The position numbers were made by a program, and so were the translations under genes. Positions 1 to 9,792 of a stretch of 64,000 nucleotides of DNA are shown here, piece after piece. Numbering within the stretch: position 1 is the first letter of the stretch; every line of letters starts with the position of its first letter. Origin of the DNA: Seonamhaeicola algicola (GTDB taxonomy: Bacteria; Bacteroidota; Bacteroidia; Flavobacteriales; Flavobacteriaceae); assembly GCF_007997385.1 (NCBI RefSeq), contig NZ_VOSC01000019.1, positions 40,842 to 104,841 of the forward strand, in the 5' to 3' direction. The notes beneath the pieces are model-generated. The model made no database searches. It was not told the origin of the DNA and saw only the letters and a list, made by a program, of their open reading frames with translations.

Positions 1-2347
1 AAATAGCATCATTTAAATCTGTCATAAAAGTAGATAGGCTATATTGGTTTCCATAAAGTTCAGAATCTGTAATACGCTGTAAAGTATTTGGGTGCAGTAA
101 ATGATTTAGTACATTTTTTTGATAGCTTAAAACTTGACTATGAATTTTTGGGTCTTCAGGCCCTCTCATAAAATCAAAGCCACGGCGTTGCATTGCTAAA
201 TAGTTGAATAAATCATTAGGCGTGTTAAAAGCATTTGGTGCAAAAACATATTTTTTTAAGGCAGTCATTGCACGCTTTTGGTCTGCTAAACTAACAGGTG
301 TATAAGGTTGTGTTGCTCCTTGCTGGCCTGCCATAGCTCTATCAACATAAACACCTCCAATGTATCGTGAAATTATATTAGCAGCGCCACCTCTTTGTCC
401 GCTTAACAAACCATAAACACGTCTTAACTCCTCGTAAGATTGACCATCTTTCACAAACTTCTCTTTAGCTGTTTTAAGTAAATCATCAGATAGTTCTATT
501 CTATCAATAGCATATTGTATGGCATCATTTGATTGGTCGTTAGTATTAACTCTTGGGTCAATTGCTTTACCTGGTGATCGCATATCATCAGCATCATTAC
601 CAAAAATTAATTCAGGCTCAGTAGATCTGTTTAATAAAAGATTTTTTTCAGCTTCATTTTTAAAAGGTGTATAACCAAACTGAATTGCCCAAACATCATA
701 AGGACCAACAGCTACATCATCATATTGACCTTGCTTGCTTCTGTCTTTTGTAATATTAAGTGTTGCATAATCCATAACAGATGCTGTTAAACATTTACCT
801 TCTATAAACTCAGGCGTAGCTAGTTGTTCAGGAGAAAATAACTGACTTGCTTTCATATTATGGTTTAGCCCAAGAGTATGCCCAACTTCATGCATAATTA
901 AAGCCATCATAGATTCTTTTTTAATACGCTCCATTTCTAAATCTGATGCACCCGTAGCACTGGCAACAGCATTTGCAAACATGATATCATCATGCATAGC
1001 ATCGCCGAAAGAACAGTAATTATGATTGTGTTCATCATGCGTGTTATTTTCAAATGTTTTGTGCTCGCTAGCCAATTCATACACTTTATCGTAAAACACA
1101 CGGTTTGTAAAATGCACATATTCTAGCATAATATCAGCTCCAAGAATTTCGCCTGTTCTAGGGTTTACAAAACTTGGTCCGTAACCACCAAAAGGAGGTT
1201 TTGGAGACGAGGTCCAGCGTAATACATTATATCTAATATCACCAGCATCCCATTCTGCGTCATCAGGTTGTTGCTTCACAACCATAGCATTTTTAAAGCC
1301 TGCTTTTTCAAACGCTTTATTCCATTGCAAAACAGCTTCTTTTATGGTTGCTCTCCATTCATGCGGTGTAGAGTTTTCCATCCACCAAACTATAGGTTTA
1401 ACAGGCTCAGAAATAGCCGCATTAGGGTCTTTTTTTACTAAATTCCATCTATGTACTAAATCTCTGTAAGCTATTGTTTTTGTAGAAGTTTGGTCATCAA
1501 CTTGTGTTGTGAAGTATCCAACTCTTGGGTCATCAAACCTCGGTTCATAATCATTATCTGGCATTGCAATAAGGCTATGAAATACCTTTATGCTAACATT
1601 TCTACCATCAGAAACTGCACTAGAACCTCTGTTTAAAGCATACGGATTAGAGTAAACATATTCTATTTTTAAGTTTGTGTTTTCAGGGTAGTTTTTAATG
1701 GCATTTACCTTGGTTTTGTTTTTATCTAAATTACCCAACTTGAAGGCCATAGGAGAGGTTCCAGGTCTTGAAGCAGGCTTTACAGAAGCAAGTGTTTCTT
1801 TTAAAAACAACTCATCGGCTTTAATTAAATACAAACCTCTTTTTTCATCATGTGCTTCAATTTTTAAGCTAGCCATTATACCTTCGCTTATGTTGGCAGA
1901 TTCTGATTTTGAAATTGGATTTGTTGGATCAAAATAAAACGAGGTATTTTGAAAAACAAATTCAATTTTATCAAAATACTTTTTTACTTTAAATACTTTT
2001 GAACCTCTGTAAGACCCTCTATTAATTCTACCAGCATCCATTACACCATCGGCTATTTGGCTAAAGTGAATAAATTCTTTACCCAACTGCTCTTCAGAAA
2101 TTAACATTTGCAATGAACCATTTACAGTATCTTGATAGATTGTAAACAATCCTTCCATTTTTTTGCTTCGCTTAACAAAGTCAGCAATACCTTTTTTTCT
2201 TGGGGCTTTTGGTTTAGGAGCTTCAGTTTTAGCTTGATTTTTTTTCTTTTTCTTTTTTTGTGCCGATACATTTAAGGGCAATAAAATTGCTACTAAAACA
2301 AAAGCAGCTAATAGTGTTTTAATTGGTTTTTGTAATTTAATTTTCAT
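1..2347 (-). CDS. Secreted zinc-dependent metalloprotease (DUF5117/DUF4953), 3' end outside window
   Basis: The frame is open from an ATG at 2347 to the window edge (782 codons seen; the C-terminus is missing). Residues 1-29 form a signal peptide with a long hydrophobic core ending in an S-A-Q site, followed by a lysine run. The zincin motif HEVGHTLGLNH lies at 860-892 (residues 486-496) and fits HExxHxxGxxH, giving the catalytic Glu and three zinc His. The order (short DUF5118-like segment, DUF5117 region, metalloprotease domain) matches the large exported Bacteroidota proteases annotated as zinc-dependent metalloprotease. The substrate is unknown. A TAnnTTTG box and a perfect inverted repeat lie just upstream, so it is probably transcribed alone. 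Confidence 0.9.
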   Translation of the reverse strand, partial: MKIKLQKPIKTLLAAFVLVAILLPLNVSAQKKKKKKNQAKTEAPKPKAPRKKGIADFVKRSKKMEGLFTIYQDTVNGSLQMLISEEQLGKEFIHFSQIADGVMDAGRINRGSYRGSKVFKVKKYFDKIEFVFQNTSFYFDPTNPISKSESANISEGIMASLKIEAHDEKRGLYLIKADELFLKETLASVKPASRPGTSPMAFKLGNLDKNKTKVNAIKNYPENTNLKIEYVYSNPYALNRGSSAVSDGRNVSIKVFHSLIAMPDNDYEPRFDDPRVGYFTTQVDDQTSTKTIAYRDLVHRWNLVKKDPNAAISEPVKPIVWWMENSTPHEWRATIKEAVLQWNKAFEKAGFKNAMVVKQQPDDAEWDAGDIRYNVLRWTSSPKPPFGGYGPSFVNPRTGEILGADIMLEYVHFTNRVFYDKVYELASEHKTFENNTHDEHNHNYCSFGDAMHDDIMFANAVASATGASDLEMERIKKESMMALIMHEVGHTLGLNHNMKASQLFSPEQLATPEFIEGKCLTASVMDYATLNITKDRSKQGQYDDVAVGPYDVWAIQFGYTPFKNEAEKNLLLNRSTEPELIFGNDADDMRSPGKAIDPRVNTNDQSNDAIQYAIDRIELSDDLLKTAKEKFVKDGQSYEELRRVYGLLSGQRGGAANIISRYIGGVYVDRAMAGQQGATQPYTPVSLADQKRAMTALKKYVFAPNAFNTPNDLFNYLAMQRRGFDFMRGPEDPKIHSQVLSYQKNVLNHLLHPNTLQRITDSELYGNQYSLSTFMTDLNDAI

Positions 2348-2376
2348 GTAATGGAAGTTAATTTTTATTATAATCT

Positions 2377-2410
2377 GGTATCATTTTCAAAAAAAATGAT
2401 ACCAAATTTA
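2377..2410 (-). promoter_or_regulatory. Promoter -7 box plus 11-bp inverted repeat upstream of the metalloprotease
   Basis: On the minus strand TAAATTTG (2403-2410) fits the Bacteroidota -7 consensus. It shares one base with a perfect 11-bp inverted repeat, GGTATCATTTT at 2377-2387 and its complement at 2393-2403, with a 5-base loop. The repeat falls where the transcript should begin, so it could be an operator or a 5'-end RNA hairpin. No T-tract follows, which argues against a terminator. Confidence 0.45.
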
Positions 2411-2473
2411 CTTAAACCATTATAAAATTGTTAAAACAAAATGTTAAAGTGTATTAATTTATAAGAATTAAAA

Positions 2474-3469
2474 CTAGATTTTCCCTAGTATTTTATCCAT
2501 AACCCAATTGGTATGTAGTGCTGTTTTTCCTGTTGATGGATGTTTGTAGTTGTTGTAAAGTAATTGATTACGCATACCTTCAATATGAAATTGTTGTATA
2601 TGTTTTGGGTTCTCTATTTCAATTGATGTGGTTTTTGAAGCTGTTGTTAATACCAATGGTTTTTCATGAAATACAGCAAAATTAATAGTGCCTTTACTAC
2701 CATATATTGTTACATCATCTAAATGTAAACTACTGGCAAAATTCCATGAAGCACAACCTGTAGCACCGTTACTGTGTAGCCAACTGGCGGTTACGGCATC
2801 TTTTGCACTGTATAAACCTTGTTGATTGGTTGCAAAACCAGTAGCGTTAACAATATTACCTAAAAGTTGCGTAAACAAATCTAAGCCATGGCTTGCTAAA
2901 TCATCAAAATAGCCACCGGGTGCTATATTAGCATCTGTTCTCCAATTATATTCACCTGATTTATCAAGTACACTAGCTGGTTTACATTGTTGCCAGTTTA
3001 TATGTCTTATTTCTCCAATGGCGCCATTATCAATCCAAGTTTTAATTTGTTTGAATCGGGGTAAAGAACGCCTGTAATATGCCACAAATAAAGGAATGTT
3101 TCTTTCTTTAAATGTGTTGTAAATAACTAAACTATCTTTATATGATGGTGTCATTGGTTTTTCAATACAACAAATTTTGCCTGCTTTAGCAACTTTTAGT
3201 GCATAAAATTTGTGTGTATCAGGAGGTGTTGCTATATAAACGGCATCAACATCCGTATCATTAATTAACGCCTCTGCATTGGTGTAATACTTTTTTATTT
3301 GATGACGCTTAGCGTAGTCTTTTACTTTAGCTTCATCACGACGCATTACAGCAATTAAATCAAAACCTTCGGTTAGTTTATAAGGTGGTCCGCTTTTAAT
3401 TTCTGTAACATTACCACAGCCAATAATTCCCCATTTAATAGTTTTATTGGGTGGTAAAGCTGTTTCCAT
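2474..3469 (-). CDS. Gfo/Idh/MocA family NAD(P)-dependent oxidoreductase
   Basis: This 331-residue protein has an N-terminal Rossmann fold with the G-x-G-C-G-N dinucleotide motif at residues 14-20 and the family's EKP motif near residue 103 (CCIEKP), whose Lys normally acts in catalysis. The C-terminal half matches the alpha/beta sheet domain of the family. Such enzymes oxidise or reduce sugars, inositols or related substrates in the cytosol; the substrate cannot be read from sequence. There is no signal peptide. It starts 20 bases after the yebC stop and is probably co-transcribed with it. Confidence 0.88.
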   Translation of the reverse strand: METALPPNKTIKWGIIGCGNVTEIKSGPPYKLTEGFDLIAVMRRDEAKVKDYAKRHQIKKYYTNAEALINDTDVDAVYIATPPDTHKFYALKVAKAGKICCIEKPMTPSYKDSLVIYNTFKERNIPLFVAYYRRSLPRFKQIKTWIDNGAIGEIRHINWQQCKPASVLDKSGEYNWRTDANIAPGGYFDDLASHGLDLFTQLLGNIVNATGFATNQQGLYSAKDAVTASWLHSNGATGCASWNFASSLHLDDVTIYGSKGTINFAVFHEKPLVLTTASKTTSIEIENPKHIQQFHIEGMRNQLLYNNYKHPSTGKTALHTNWVMDKILGKI

Positions 3470-3489
3470 AATTTAATATTGAAGTATTA

Positions 3490-4233
3490 TTAAGCAGATT
3501 CTTCCATGGTATGATATACGTTTTGTACATCATCATCTTCTTCTAGTTTTTCTAATAATTTTTCAACATCGGCAACTTGTTCTTCATTTAATTTTTTTGT
3601 TACCTGCGGTATACGCTCAAAACCTGAAGATAAAATTTCGATATTATTTTCTTCTAAATAAGCTTGAATTTTACCAAAACTTTCAAAAGGTGCGTAAATC
3701 ATTACGCTAGTTACTTCGTTTCCATCGGCATCTTCATCGGTGTCTTCAAAAATTTCTTCAACACCAAAATCAATCAATTCTAATTCTAATTCTTCTAAAT
3801 CTAAATTTTCACCTTTCACTTTAAAATTACAAGTATGATCGAACATGAAAACAACAGAACCCGATGTACCTAAGCTTCCATCGCATTTATTAAAATAACT
3901 ACGTACGTTAGCTACGGTTCTTGTATTATTATCAGTAGCCGTTTCAACTAAAATAGCAATACCGTGTTGCGCGTAACCTTCAAAAAGCACTTCTTTGTAA
4001 TCGCCTTGGCTTTTATCACTAGCTCGTTTTATAGCACGTTCTATATTATCTTTTGGCATGTTTACAGATTTAGCATTCTGTATAACTGCACGTAAACGGG
4101 AATTACTATCTGGGTCTGGGCCACCTTCTTTAACAGCCATTACAATATCTTTACCAATACGTGTAAAGGCTTTACTCATGGCAGACCAACGTTTCATTTT
4201 TCTTGCTTTTCTAAATTCAAAAGCTCTTCCCAT
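3490..4233 (-). CDS. yebC: YebC/PmpR family regulatory protein (TACO1 family)
   Basis: The 247-residue length is normal for the family, and the start (MGRAFEFRKARKMKRWS) closely resembles flavobacterial YebC. The segment with NMPKDNIERAIK, typical of domain 1, and the acidic middle domain are present. YebC proteins have been described both as DNA-binding regulators and as ribosome-associated factors that help polyproline translation; the sequence does not decide between these roles. A -7 box lies about 65 bases upstream, and the oxidoreductase gene follows after 20 bases. Confidence 0.93.
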   Translation of the reverse strand: MGRAFEFRKARKMKRWSAMSKAFTRIGKDIVMAVKEGGPDPDSNSRLRAVIQNAKSVNMPKDNIERAIKRASDKSQGDYKEVLFEGYAQHGIAILVETATDNNTRTVANVRSYFNKCDGSLGTSGSVVFMFDHTCNFKVKGENLDLEELELELIDFGVEEIFEDTDEDADGNEVTSVMIYAPFESFGKIQAYLEENNIEILSSGFERIPQVTKKLNEEQVADVEKLLEKLEEDDDVQNVYHTMEESA

Positions 4234-4299
4234 AATAATATTTAGTTATAAGTTATAAGTATGTGTTTGCTTTAAAGTTTGTGTTTTTAAAGCATTGCG

Positions 4300-4307
4300 C
4301 AAATTTA
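4300..4307 (-). promoter_or_regulatory. Putative -7 promoter box for yebC
   Basis: TAAATTTG on the minus strand fits TAnnTTTG and lies 67 bases upstream of the yebC ATG, in the 121-base gap after the pterin dehydratase gene. No clear TTG -33 box was found, so support is moderate. Confidence 0.4.
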
Positions 4308-4354
4308 AAAAATTATTGCTTTTTTGGTAATTTTTGTATTGCTGTATGATAAAA

Positions 4355-4648
4355 TTATTCATCAACAGGCTCTACTATGGCTTCAATGGCTTCAGCAAGT
4401 TTAAAATCTTTATCTGTTACACCATTAGCATCATGTGTAGAAAGTGATATGGTTAAAACGTTATAAACGTTGCTCCAGTTTGGGTGGTGGTTAAGAGCTT
4501 CGCACTCAAAAGCTATACGGCTCATGGCGCTAAAACAGTCTCTAAAATTATCAAATTCAAATTCAGCATGAATAGCATCATCAAAATATTCCCAATCAGG
4601 GAAACGTAAAAGTTTTGTTTCAATGTCTTGTGCCGATAGTTTACTCAT
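4355..4648 (-). CDS. phhB: 4a-hydroxytetrahydrobiopterin dehydratase (pterin-4a-carbinolamine dehydratase)
   Basis: This 97-residue protein carries the PCD signature. H54-H55 lie in the string NHHPNWSNVYN and H72 in LSTHDANG, matching the three active-site His of characterised dehydratases. It dehydrates the 4a-hydroxy-tetrahydropterin made by aromatic amino acid hydroxylases so that the cofactor can be recycled. No hydroxylase gene is in this window. It follows the RmlD-like gene by 59 bases on the same strand, and the length and whole-domain match make the call secure. Confidence 0.93.
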   Translation of the reverse strand: MSKLSAQDIETKLLRFPDWEYFDDAIHAEFEFDNFRDCFSAMSRIAFECEALNHHPNWSNVYNVLTISLSTHDANGVTDKDFKLAEAIEAIVEPVDE

Positions 4649-4707
4649 TGTGTTTATGTTTTTTGATTAACAGTTTTAAAAATACTGAATATTGCTGTGT
4701 AAATCAA

Positions 4708-5538
4708 TTATTTTTTTAAATCTTCTAAAACATTAGTACTAAGAATTTGTAAATGTTTTGGTAGCTTATTAATTTTTGGTAAAACAGCTAAATAACGCTC
4801 ATCATTGGTGGTAAAAACTCTTTTTATAATAGGTTTTTTTTGTGTTATTATTTGAATTATTTCATTAATAAAATCGTCATGATGCACCAAATCACTACTT
4901 CCTAAATGAAAAATACCGTGCTTGTTACGGTTAATTATGTAATGAATTTGTTGCGATAATTTATCAATGTTTGTAACATTCATTATTAAATTTGGGAACA
5001 CTTCAACGGGTTCATTTTCATTGATATTTTGAAGTATTTCAAGTACTCTAGGAGATTTAGCGCCAAAAACCATTGGTAACCTTAAAACAGCTACTTGTTT
5101 TTTAGGTAAGCGTAATAAATTATTTTCTATTTTAATTTTGAAATGCCCATAAATACTATTGCTAAGTGTTTTTTCGTCTTCATAACTTGGGTATTTACTG
5201 TAAGCATCAAAAACGTTTGCAGATGATAAGTATATTATTTTGATTTTATTGGCTCTAACATATTCAGAAAGATGCAAATGCAAAAGTACTTGTTTTGAAA
5301 AATCGCCTCGTAAAGATGAAATAATAATTGTTGGTTTTACAATTTCTAAAATTTCGTATAAATCATCTTCTTCAAAATTATAATTAAAAAAGTGTCTGTT
5401 TTTTTCTAATTGTGTATTTGGTGTACAGTAAGTGCCAAAAGTTTTAAAATAAGAACACAGTTCTTTATAAATGGCATTGCCTATAAAACCACTGGCACCA
5501 AGTATTAATATTCTATGTTTTTCATCTTTCATTTTCAA
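4708..5538 (-). CDS. SDR-type sugar-nucleotide reductase/epimerase (RmlD-like)
   Basis: The 276-residue protein has an N-terminal GASGFIG nucleotide-binding motif (residues 14-20) and a Y130-x-x-x-K134 catalytic pair (YGHFK), so it belongs to the extended short-chain dehydrogenases. The architecture resembles dTDP-4-dehydrorhamnose reductase (RmlD) or NAD-dependent epimerases. No other sugar-nucleotide genes are adjacent, so the substrate is unknown. The start codon lies 14 bases after the gcvT stop, which implies co-transcription with gcvT, although a functional link is not obvious. Confidence 0.85.
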   Translation of the reverse strand: MKMKDEKHRILILGASGFIGNAIYKELCSYFKTFGTYCTPNTQLEKNRHFFNYNFEEDDLYEILEIVKPTIIISSLRGDFSKQVLLHLHLSEYVRANKIKIIYLSSANVFDAYSKYPSYEDEKTLSNSIYGHFKIKIENNLLRLPKKQVAVLRLPMVFGAKSPRVLEILQNINENEPVEVFPNLIMNVTNIDKLSQQIHYIINRNKHGIFHLGSSDLVHHDDFINEIIQIITQKKPIIKRVFTTNDERYLAVLPKINKLPKHLQILSTNVLEDLKK

Positions 5539-5552
5539 TGAGCAACTACAAT

Positions 5553-6635
5553 TTACCCCTTGTAAAAAGGTAATTTAACTACAGTTGCAGGAATGGCTTT
5601 TTTTCTAATTTGTATGTTAATTTTACTATCAACCGTTGCAAACACTTTGGGTACATAACCTAAACCAATACCAATACCTAGGCTAGGAGACATGGTACCC
5701 GATGTTACGTTGCCTATAATATTACCGTTGCCATCTACAATGTCATATCCTTGACGCGGAATACCACGTTCGTCTAACTTAAAGGCTACTAGTTTACGTT
5801 CAGTACCACGTTCTTTTTCGGCTTTTAAAGCTTCAGAATTTGTGAAATTTTTAGTGAATTTTGTAATCCAACTTAAGCCAGCTTCAATGGGTGATGTAGT
5901 ATCATCAATATCATTGCCATATAAACAATATCCCATTTCTAAACGTAAGGTGTCTCTGGCTGCTAAGCCAATAGGTTTAATACCGTAGTTGGCACCAGCT
6001 TTGAAAACGTTATCCCAAATTTGTTTTACTTCAGAGTTTTTGCAATAAATTTCAAATCCGCCGCTACCAGTGTAACCTGTTGCCGAAATAATAACATGCT
6101 CAATACCAGCAAAATCTCCCACAATAAAATTATAAAAGTTAATTGCAGATAAATCATGGCTGCTTAAGCTTTGCATAGCTTCAACGGCTTTTGGACCTTG
6201 AATGGCTAATAACGAATAATCATCACTCAAATTACGCATGGTTGCACCAACATCATTTTTACTAGAAATCCAGTTCCAATCTTTTTCAATATTACTGGCA
6301 TTAACTACTAATAAATAGGTGTGTTCTTTAATTTTATAAACAATTAAATCATCAACAATACCGCCTGTTTCATTGGGTAAACAACTGTATTGTGCTTTAC
6401 CTATTGTTAGTTTAGAGGCATCATTGCTTGTAACTTTTTGTATTAAATTTAAAGCCGTTTCACCTTCAATTAAAAATTCGCCCATGTGGCTAACATCAAA
6501 AACTCCCACAGCATTTCGCACAGTTTCGTGTTCACTATTTACACCTTCATATTGAACAGGCATGTTAAAACCAGCAAAAGGCACCATTTTAGCACCTAAG
6601 GCTTCGTGAGTTGATGTTAAGGCAGTATTTTTCAT
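5553..6635 (-). CDS. gcvT: Aminomethyltransferase, glycine cleavage system T protein
   Basis: The 360-residue protein matches GcvT end to end. It begins with [20 protein letters not shown], contains FDVSHMGEF near residue 50 and [12 protein letters not shown] near residue 190, and has the C-terminal barrel domain. It transfers the methylene group from the aminomethyl-lipoyl H protein to tetrahydrofolate, releasing ammonia. The P and H proteins are not in the window, as is usual where gcv genes are scattered. A TACATTTG box sits 30-37 bases upstream of the ATG. Confidence 0.96.
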   Translation of the reverse strand: MKNTALTSTHEALGAKMVPFAGFNMPVQYEGVNSEHETVRNAVGVFDVSHMGEFLIEGETALNLIQKVTSNDASKLTIGKAQYSCLPNETGGIVDDLIVYKIKEHTYLLVVNASNIEKDWNWISSKNDVGATMRNLSDDYSLLAIQGPKAVEAMQSLSSHDLSAINFYNFIVGDFAGIEHVIISATGYTGSGGFEIYCKNSEVKQIWDNVFKAGANYGIKPIGLAARDTLRLEMGYCLYGNDIDDTTSPIEAGLSWITKFTKNFTNSEALKAEKERGTERKLVAFKLDERGIPRQGYDIVDGNGNIIGNVTSGTMSPSLGIGIGLGYVPKVFATVDSKINIQIRKKAIPATVVKLPFYKG

Positions 6636-6664
6636 GTTTACTAAACGTTTTGTTTAAATTTTGG

Positions 6665-6672
6665 CAAATGTA
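6665..6672 (-). promoter_or_regulatory. Putative -7 promoter box for gcvT
   Basis: TACATTTG on the minus strand fits TAnnTTTG and ends 30 bases before the gcvT start. It lies in a 217-base divergent gap in which I saw no other clear feature, and I found no glycine-riboswitch-like structure there by eye. Confidence 0.45.
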
Positions 6673-6852
6673 TCGAAAATTGTTCGGTTTTATAAATGTA
6701 TACTTAACATTAACTTTCTATAAATTCCATAAGGTAATGCAAGTGTTTCTGTTTTAAATTGTTAGTAATCTGCAATTGTTAATGCTTGTTAAACTCAGGT
6801 TAATTAGCGTTAAATTGTTGGAAATTAATATGTTTGAAGTTATACTGTATAC

Positions 6853-7503
6853 ATGGAAAATATATTAGTAGCCGGTGCAAATGGCACCACAGGAAAACAA
6901 ATAGTAAATTTATTAAACGCATCGCAATATTTTAAACCTATTGCTATGGTTAGAAAAGCTGAACAAAAAAAACAATTTGAAGCTGAAAATATAGAAACCG
7001 TTTTAGCTGATTTAGAAGAGGATTTAAATCATGTTTTTGATAATAATAAAACCATAGACAAAGTATTATTTGCTGCTGGTTCTGGTGGGAAAAATGTTTT
7101 TAAGGTTGACCAAGATGGTGCTAAGCGTTTAATTGATGCATCAAAAGCAAATAATATTAAAAAGTTTGTTATGTTAAGCTCTATGGGTGCTGATAAACCC
7201 GAAGAAGCCAATAAATTACATGACTACTTAAAAGCAAAACACAATGCTGATGAATATTTAAAAAGTAGTGGACTAAACTATAGTATTGTTAGGCCAGGAA
7301 CATTAACAAATAATGCGGCTGAACATAAAATTAAATTAGAAGAATCACTAAATGAACATGGTGAAATTAGTAGGGCAGATGTGGCGCAAACTTTAGTTAA
7401 AGTTCTTAATGATGACACAGCAAATAAGGCCACTTTTGAAATAATAAAAGGCCACACCTTAATAGGTGAAGCCTTAAATAAATTTTCAACGGTTGTTTAT
7501 TAA
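6853..7503 (+). CDS. NAD(P)-binding SDR family protein (NAD(P)H-binding, YhfK-like)
   Basis: The 216-residue protein starts with GANGTTGKQI, an atypical-SDR nucleotide-binding loop, and has YSIVRPGTL near residue 148, a motif common in YhfK-like and flavin-reductase-like SDRs. There is no signal peptide or membrane segment. The substrate is unknown. It runs convergently into thrC: the two genes share overlapping stop codons (four bases at 7500-7503), leaving no room for a terminator between them. Confidence 0.85.
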   Translation: MENILVAGANGTTGKQIVNLLNASQYFKPIAMVRKAEQKKQFEAENIETVLADLEEDLNHVFDNNKTIDKVLFAAGSGGKNVFKVDQDGAKRLIDASKANNIKKFVMLSSMGADKPEEANKLHDYLKAKHNADEYLKSSGLNYSIVRPGTLTNNAAEHKIKLEESLNEHGEISRADVAQTLVKVLNDDTANKATFEIIKGHTLIGEALNKFSTVVY

Positions 7504-8795
7504 CGGTTAAGCAAATATGATTTTAAATCTGTGTAGCTGCCAATTTTGGTGGCTACTTTTGTTTTATCCATAACAGCCTGAATTTGTTTTGGCAATGGTT
7601 GTTTTTCTTTTACAACGTCTTCAACTACATCTAAAAACTTAGTTGGATGCGCTGTTTCTAAAAACACACAATGTGCATTTGGGTTAGTTTCTAAATGTTT
7701 TTTACAACCCAAATACCCCACAGCACCATGCGGATCTGCTACATAGTTATAATTGTTATACATTTCTAACATAGCAGCTTTAGTTGCATCATCTGTAAAC
7801 CAATATGAAGACAAGTTATTTTTTAATGTTTCAAACTTGTTTTTATATATTTCTTGTATTCTAATAAAATTACTTGGTGCACCAACATCCATAGCATTGC
7901 TTATTGTTTGAATAGATGGCTTAGGTTCATATAATTCAGATTCTAAATAACGTGTTACAACATTATTAGCATTGTTTGATGCTATAAAGTGTTTAATTGG
8001 TAACCCTAATTGTTGCGCCATCATACCGGCACAAATATTACCAAAATTACCACTTGGTACAGAAAATACAATATCGTTATAAGTTTTGTATAATTGTTTG
8101 TATGCAAACACAAAGTAGAATAGTTGTGGTAACCAACGCGCCACATTAATGGAGTTTGCCGATGTTAGCTGCATTTTATTAGTTAAATCTTCATCTAAAA
8201 AAGCGGTTTTAACCATAGCCTGACAATCATCAAAAGTGCCATTTACTTCTAATGCTTTAATATTTTGTCCTAATGTGGTTAATTGTTTTTCTTGAATATC
8301 GCTCACTTTTCCGCTAGGATAAAGTATAACTACATTTACACCTTTAACACCTAAAAAACCATTTGCAACAGCACCACCAGTATCGCCTGATGTTGCTACT
8401 AAAACAGTTACTTCGTTATTGTTATTTTTATTAAAATAACCTAAACAACGTGCCATAAAGCGTGCACCAACATCTTTAAATGCCATGGTTGGCCCATGAA
8501 ACAATTCTAAAGTTGAAATATTATCATTCAACTTTACCACAGGAAAATCAAAAGACAAGGTTTCTTCAACAATTGTTTTTAAAACATTTTCTGGAATTTC
8601 AGGTGACACAAATTGTTTAATAGTTTGAAAAGCTATTTCTGCATTTGATAAACTATCTAGATTTTTAAAAAAATCATCAGACAATGGCGTTATGCTCTCA
8701 GGAAAATATAAACCTTTATCTGATGCTAAGCCTTTAACAACTGCGTTTTCAAACGTTGTGTTTGGTGCTTTATGGTTTAGTGAGTAGTAGTTCAT
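7500..8795 (-). CDS. thrC: Threonine synthase
   Basis: This 431-residue PLP enzyme converts O-phospho-L-homoserine to threonine. K107 in GPTMAFKDVG is the predicted PLP Schiff-base lysine, and VATSGDTGGAV and SVPSGNFGN are cofactor-phosphate and active-site loops. The length and N-terminus (NYYSLNHKAPNTTF) match the bacterial threonine synthase class. It is the last gene of the thrA-thrB-thrC operon, two bases after thrB. Confidence 0.97.
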   Translation of the reverse strand: MNYYSLNHKAPNTTFENAVVKGLASDKGLYFPESITPLSDDFFKNLDSLSNAEIAFQTIKQFVSPEIPENVLKTIVEETLSFDFPVVKLNDNISTLELFHGPTMAFKDVGARFMARCLGYFNKNNNNEVTVLVATSGDTGGAVANGFLGVKGVNVVILYPSGKVSDIQEKQLTTLGQNIKALEVNGTFDDCQAMVKTAFLDEDLTNKMQLTSANSINVARWLPQLFYFVFAYKQLYKTYNDIVFSVPSGNFGNICAGMMAQQLGLPIKHFIASNNANNVVTRYLESELYEPKPSIQTISNAMDVGAPSNFIRIQEIYKNKFETLKNNLSSYWFTDDATKAAMLEMYNNYNYVADPHGAVGYLGCKKHLETNPNAHCVFLETAHPTKFLDVVEDVVKEKQPLPKQIQAVMDKTKVATKIGSYTDLKSYLLNR

Positions 8796-8797
8796 GT

Positions 8798-9721
8798 TTA
8801 GTTCAATATTTTTATCCCTATTGTATTAATTTTAGACACATGAATATCAAAATCAATTCCAGTGGAGTTGTATACGTTTTTAATGGCTTCTGCAACTTTT
8901 TGGGCGGTTTCTTCGCCTTTGCAAAGCGAAAAGATTGAGGGTCCGGAACCCGAAATACAAGCACCTAATGCTCCGGCGTTTATCATGCTATTTTTAACCT
9001 CTTGATAATGCGGAATTAGTTTGCTTCTGTGCGGCTCTATAATAACATCGTGAAGCGAATCTTTTATTAAATTGTAATTGTTAGTATGTAAGGCATGAAT
9101 TAAACTACCAACATTAGACCATTGTGTAATGGCATTACTTAACGAAACTTCTTTTGGTAAAACGGCACGAGATTCTGATGTTTTTATTTCAATTTGCGGA
9201 TGAATAATAGTTGCATACAAATCATCTGGACTCGGAATTTCTAGAATTTGTAAAGGCTTTATTCCTTTAACCAAAGTAAAGCCACCAAACATAGCAGGAG
9301 CAAGGTTATCGGCATGTTCGCATTTACTTGCTAAAGCTTCCCCTTTCATTGCAAATTCAGTTAATTGTGTTTTGCTAAACGGTCTTCCTAAAAGTTCGTT
9401 CATACCAAATACACTTCCAACAGCACTGGCAGCGCTACTACCAATACCGCTACCAGGTTTTATGTTTTTATAAATTTCAATTTCGAAACCAAAATCTATA
9501 TCCAGAGCTTCGTACATGGCTAGTGCTGAAACACCAGCTACGTTTTGGTGGGCTTCATAAGGCAAATTGAAACCTTCAATATGGGTTATTTTAATACCTT
9601 TAGTTTCAACCTTACGAATAACCATGGTATCACCAACATTGTCTAAACAAAAGCCTAAAACGTCAAATCCGCAAGCAACATTTGCCACTGTAGCAGGTGA
9701 AAAAATTTTTATTTCGTTCAT
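8798..9721 (-). CDS. thrB: Homoserine kinase (GHMP family)
   Basis: It phosphorylates homoserine with ATP, the step before threonine synthase. The GHMP ATP-binding motif PGSGIGSSAAS is present, and GACISGSGPSIFSL near the C-terminus is the third family motif. I chose the ATG at 9721 (307 residues) because homologues start at this NEIKIFSPATVANVACGFD sequence. An in-frame ATG at 9787 would add 22 residues without family support, but it lies only 5 bases after the thrA stop, so coupling to thrA from that start cannot be excluded. It sits between thrA and thrC on one transcript. Confidence 0.95.
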   Translation of the reverse strand: MNEIKIFSPATVANVACGFDVLGFCLDNVGDTMVIRKVETKGIKITHIEGFNLPYEAHQNVAGVSALAMYEALDIDFGFEIEIYKNIKPGSGIGSSAASAVGSVFGMNELLGRPFSKTQLTEFAMKGEALASKCEHADNLAPAMFGGFTLVKGIKPLQILEIPSPDDLYATIIHPQIEIKTSESRAVLPKEVSLSNAITQWSNVGSLIHALHTNNYNLIKDSLHDVIIEPHRSKLIPHYQEVKNSMINAGALGACISGSGPSIFSLCKGEETAQKVAEAIKNVYNSTGIDFDIHVSKINTIGIKILN

Positions 9722-9792
9722 GTGTTCAATTAAATAATTTTCGGCGGCACTAGAGCATGAAATATCACTTTCTTTGTGTAATTCCATAGATT

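Noticed and set aside
4058..4258. Plus-strand 66-codon frame opposite yebC.
   Set aside because: It is antisense to the highly conserved yebC N-terminus and has no ribosome-binding or promoter signal.
6636..6852. Glycine riboswitch upstream of gcvT.
   Set aside because: The 217-base gap is AT-rich, and I could not find the paired conserved cores; the gcvT promoter box lies too close to the ATG to leave room.
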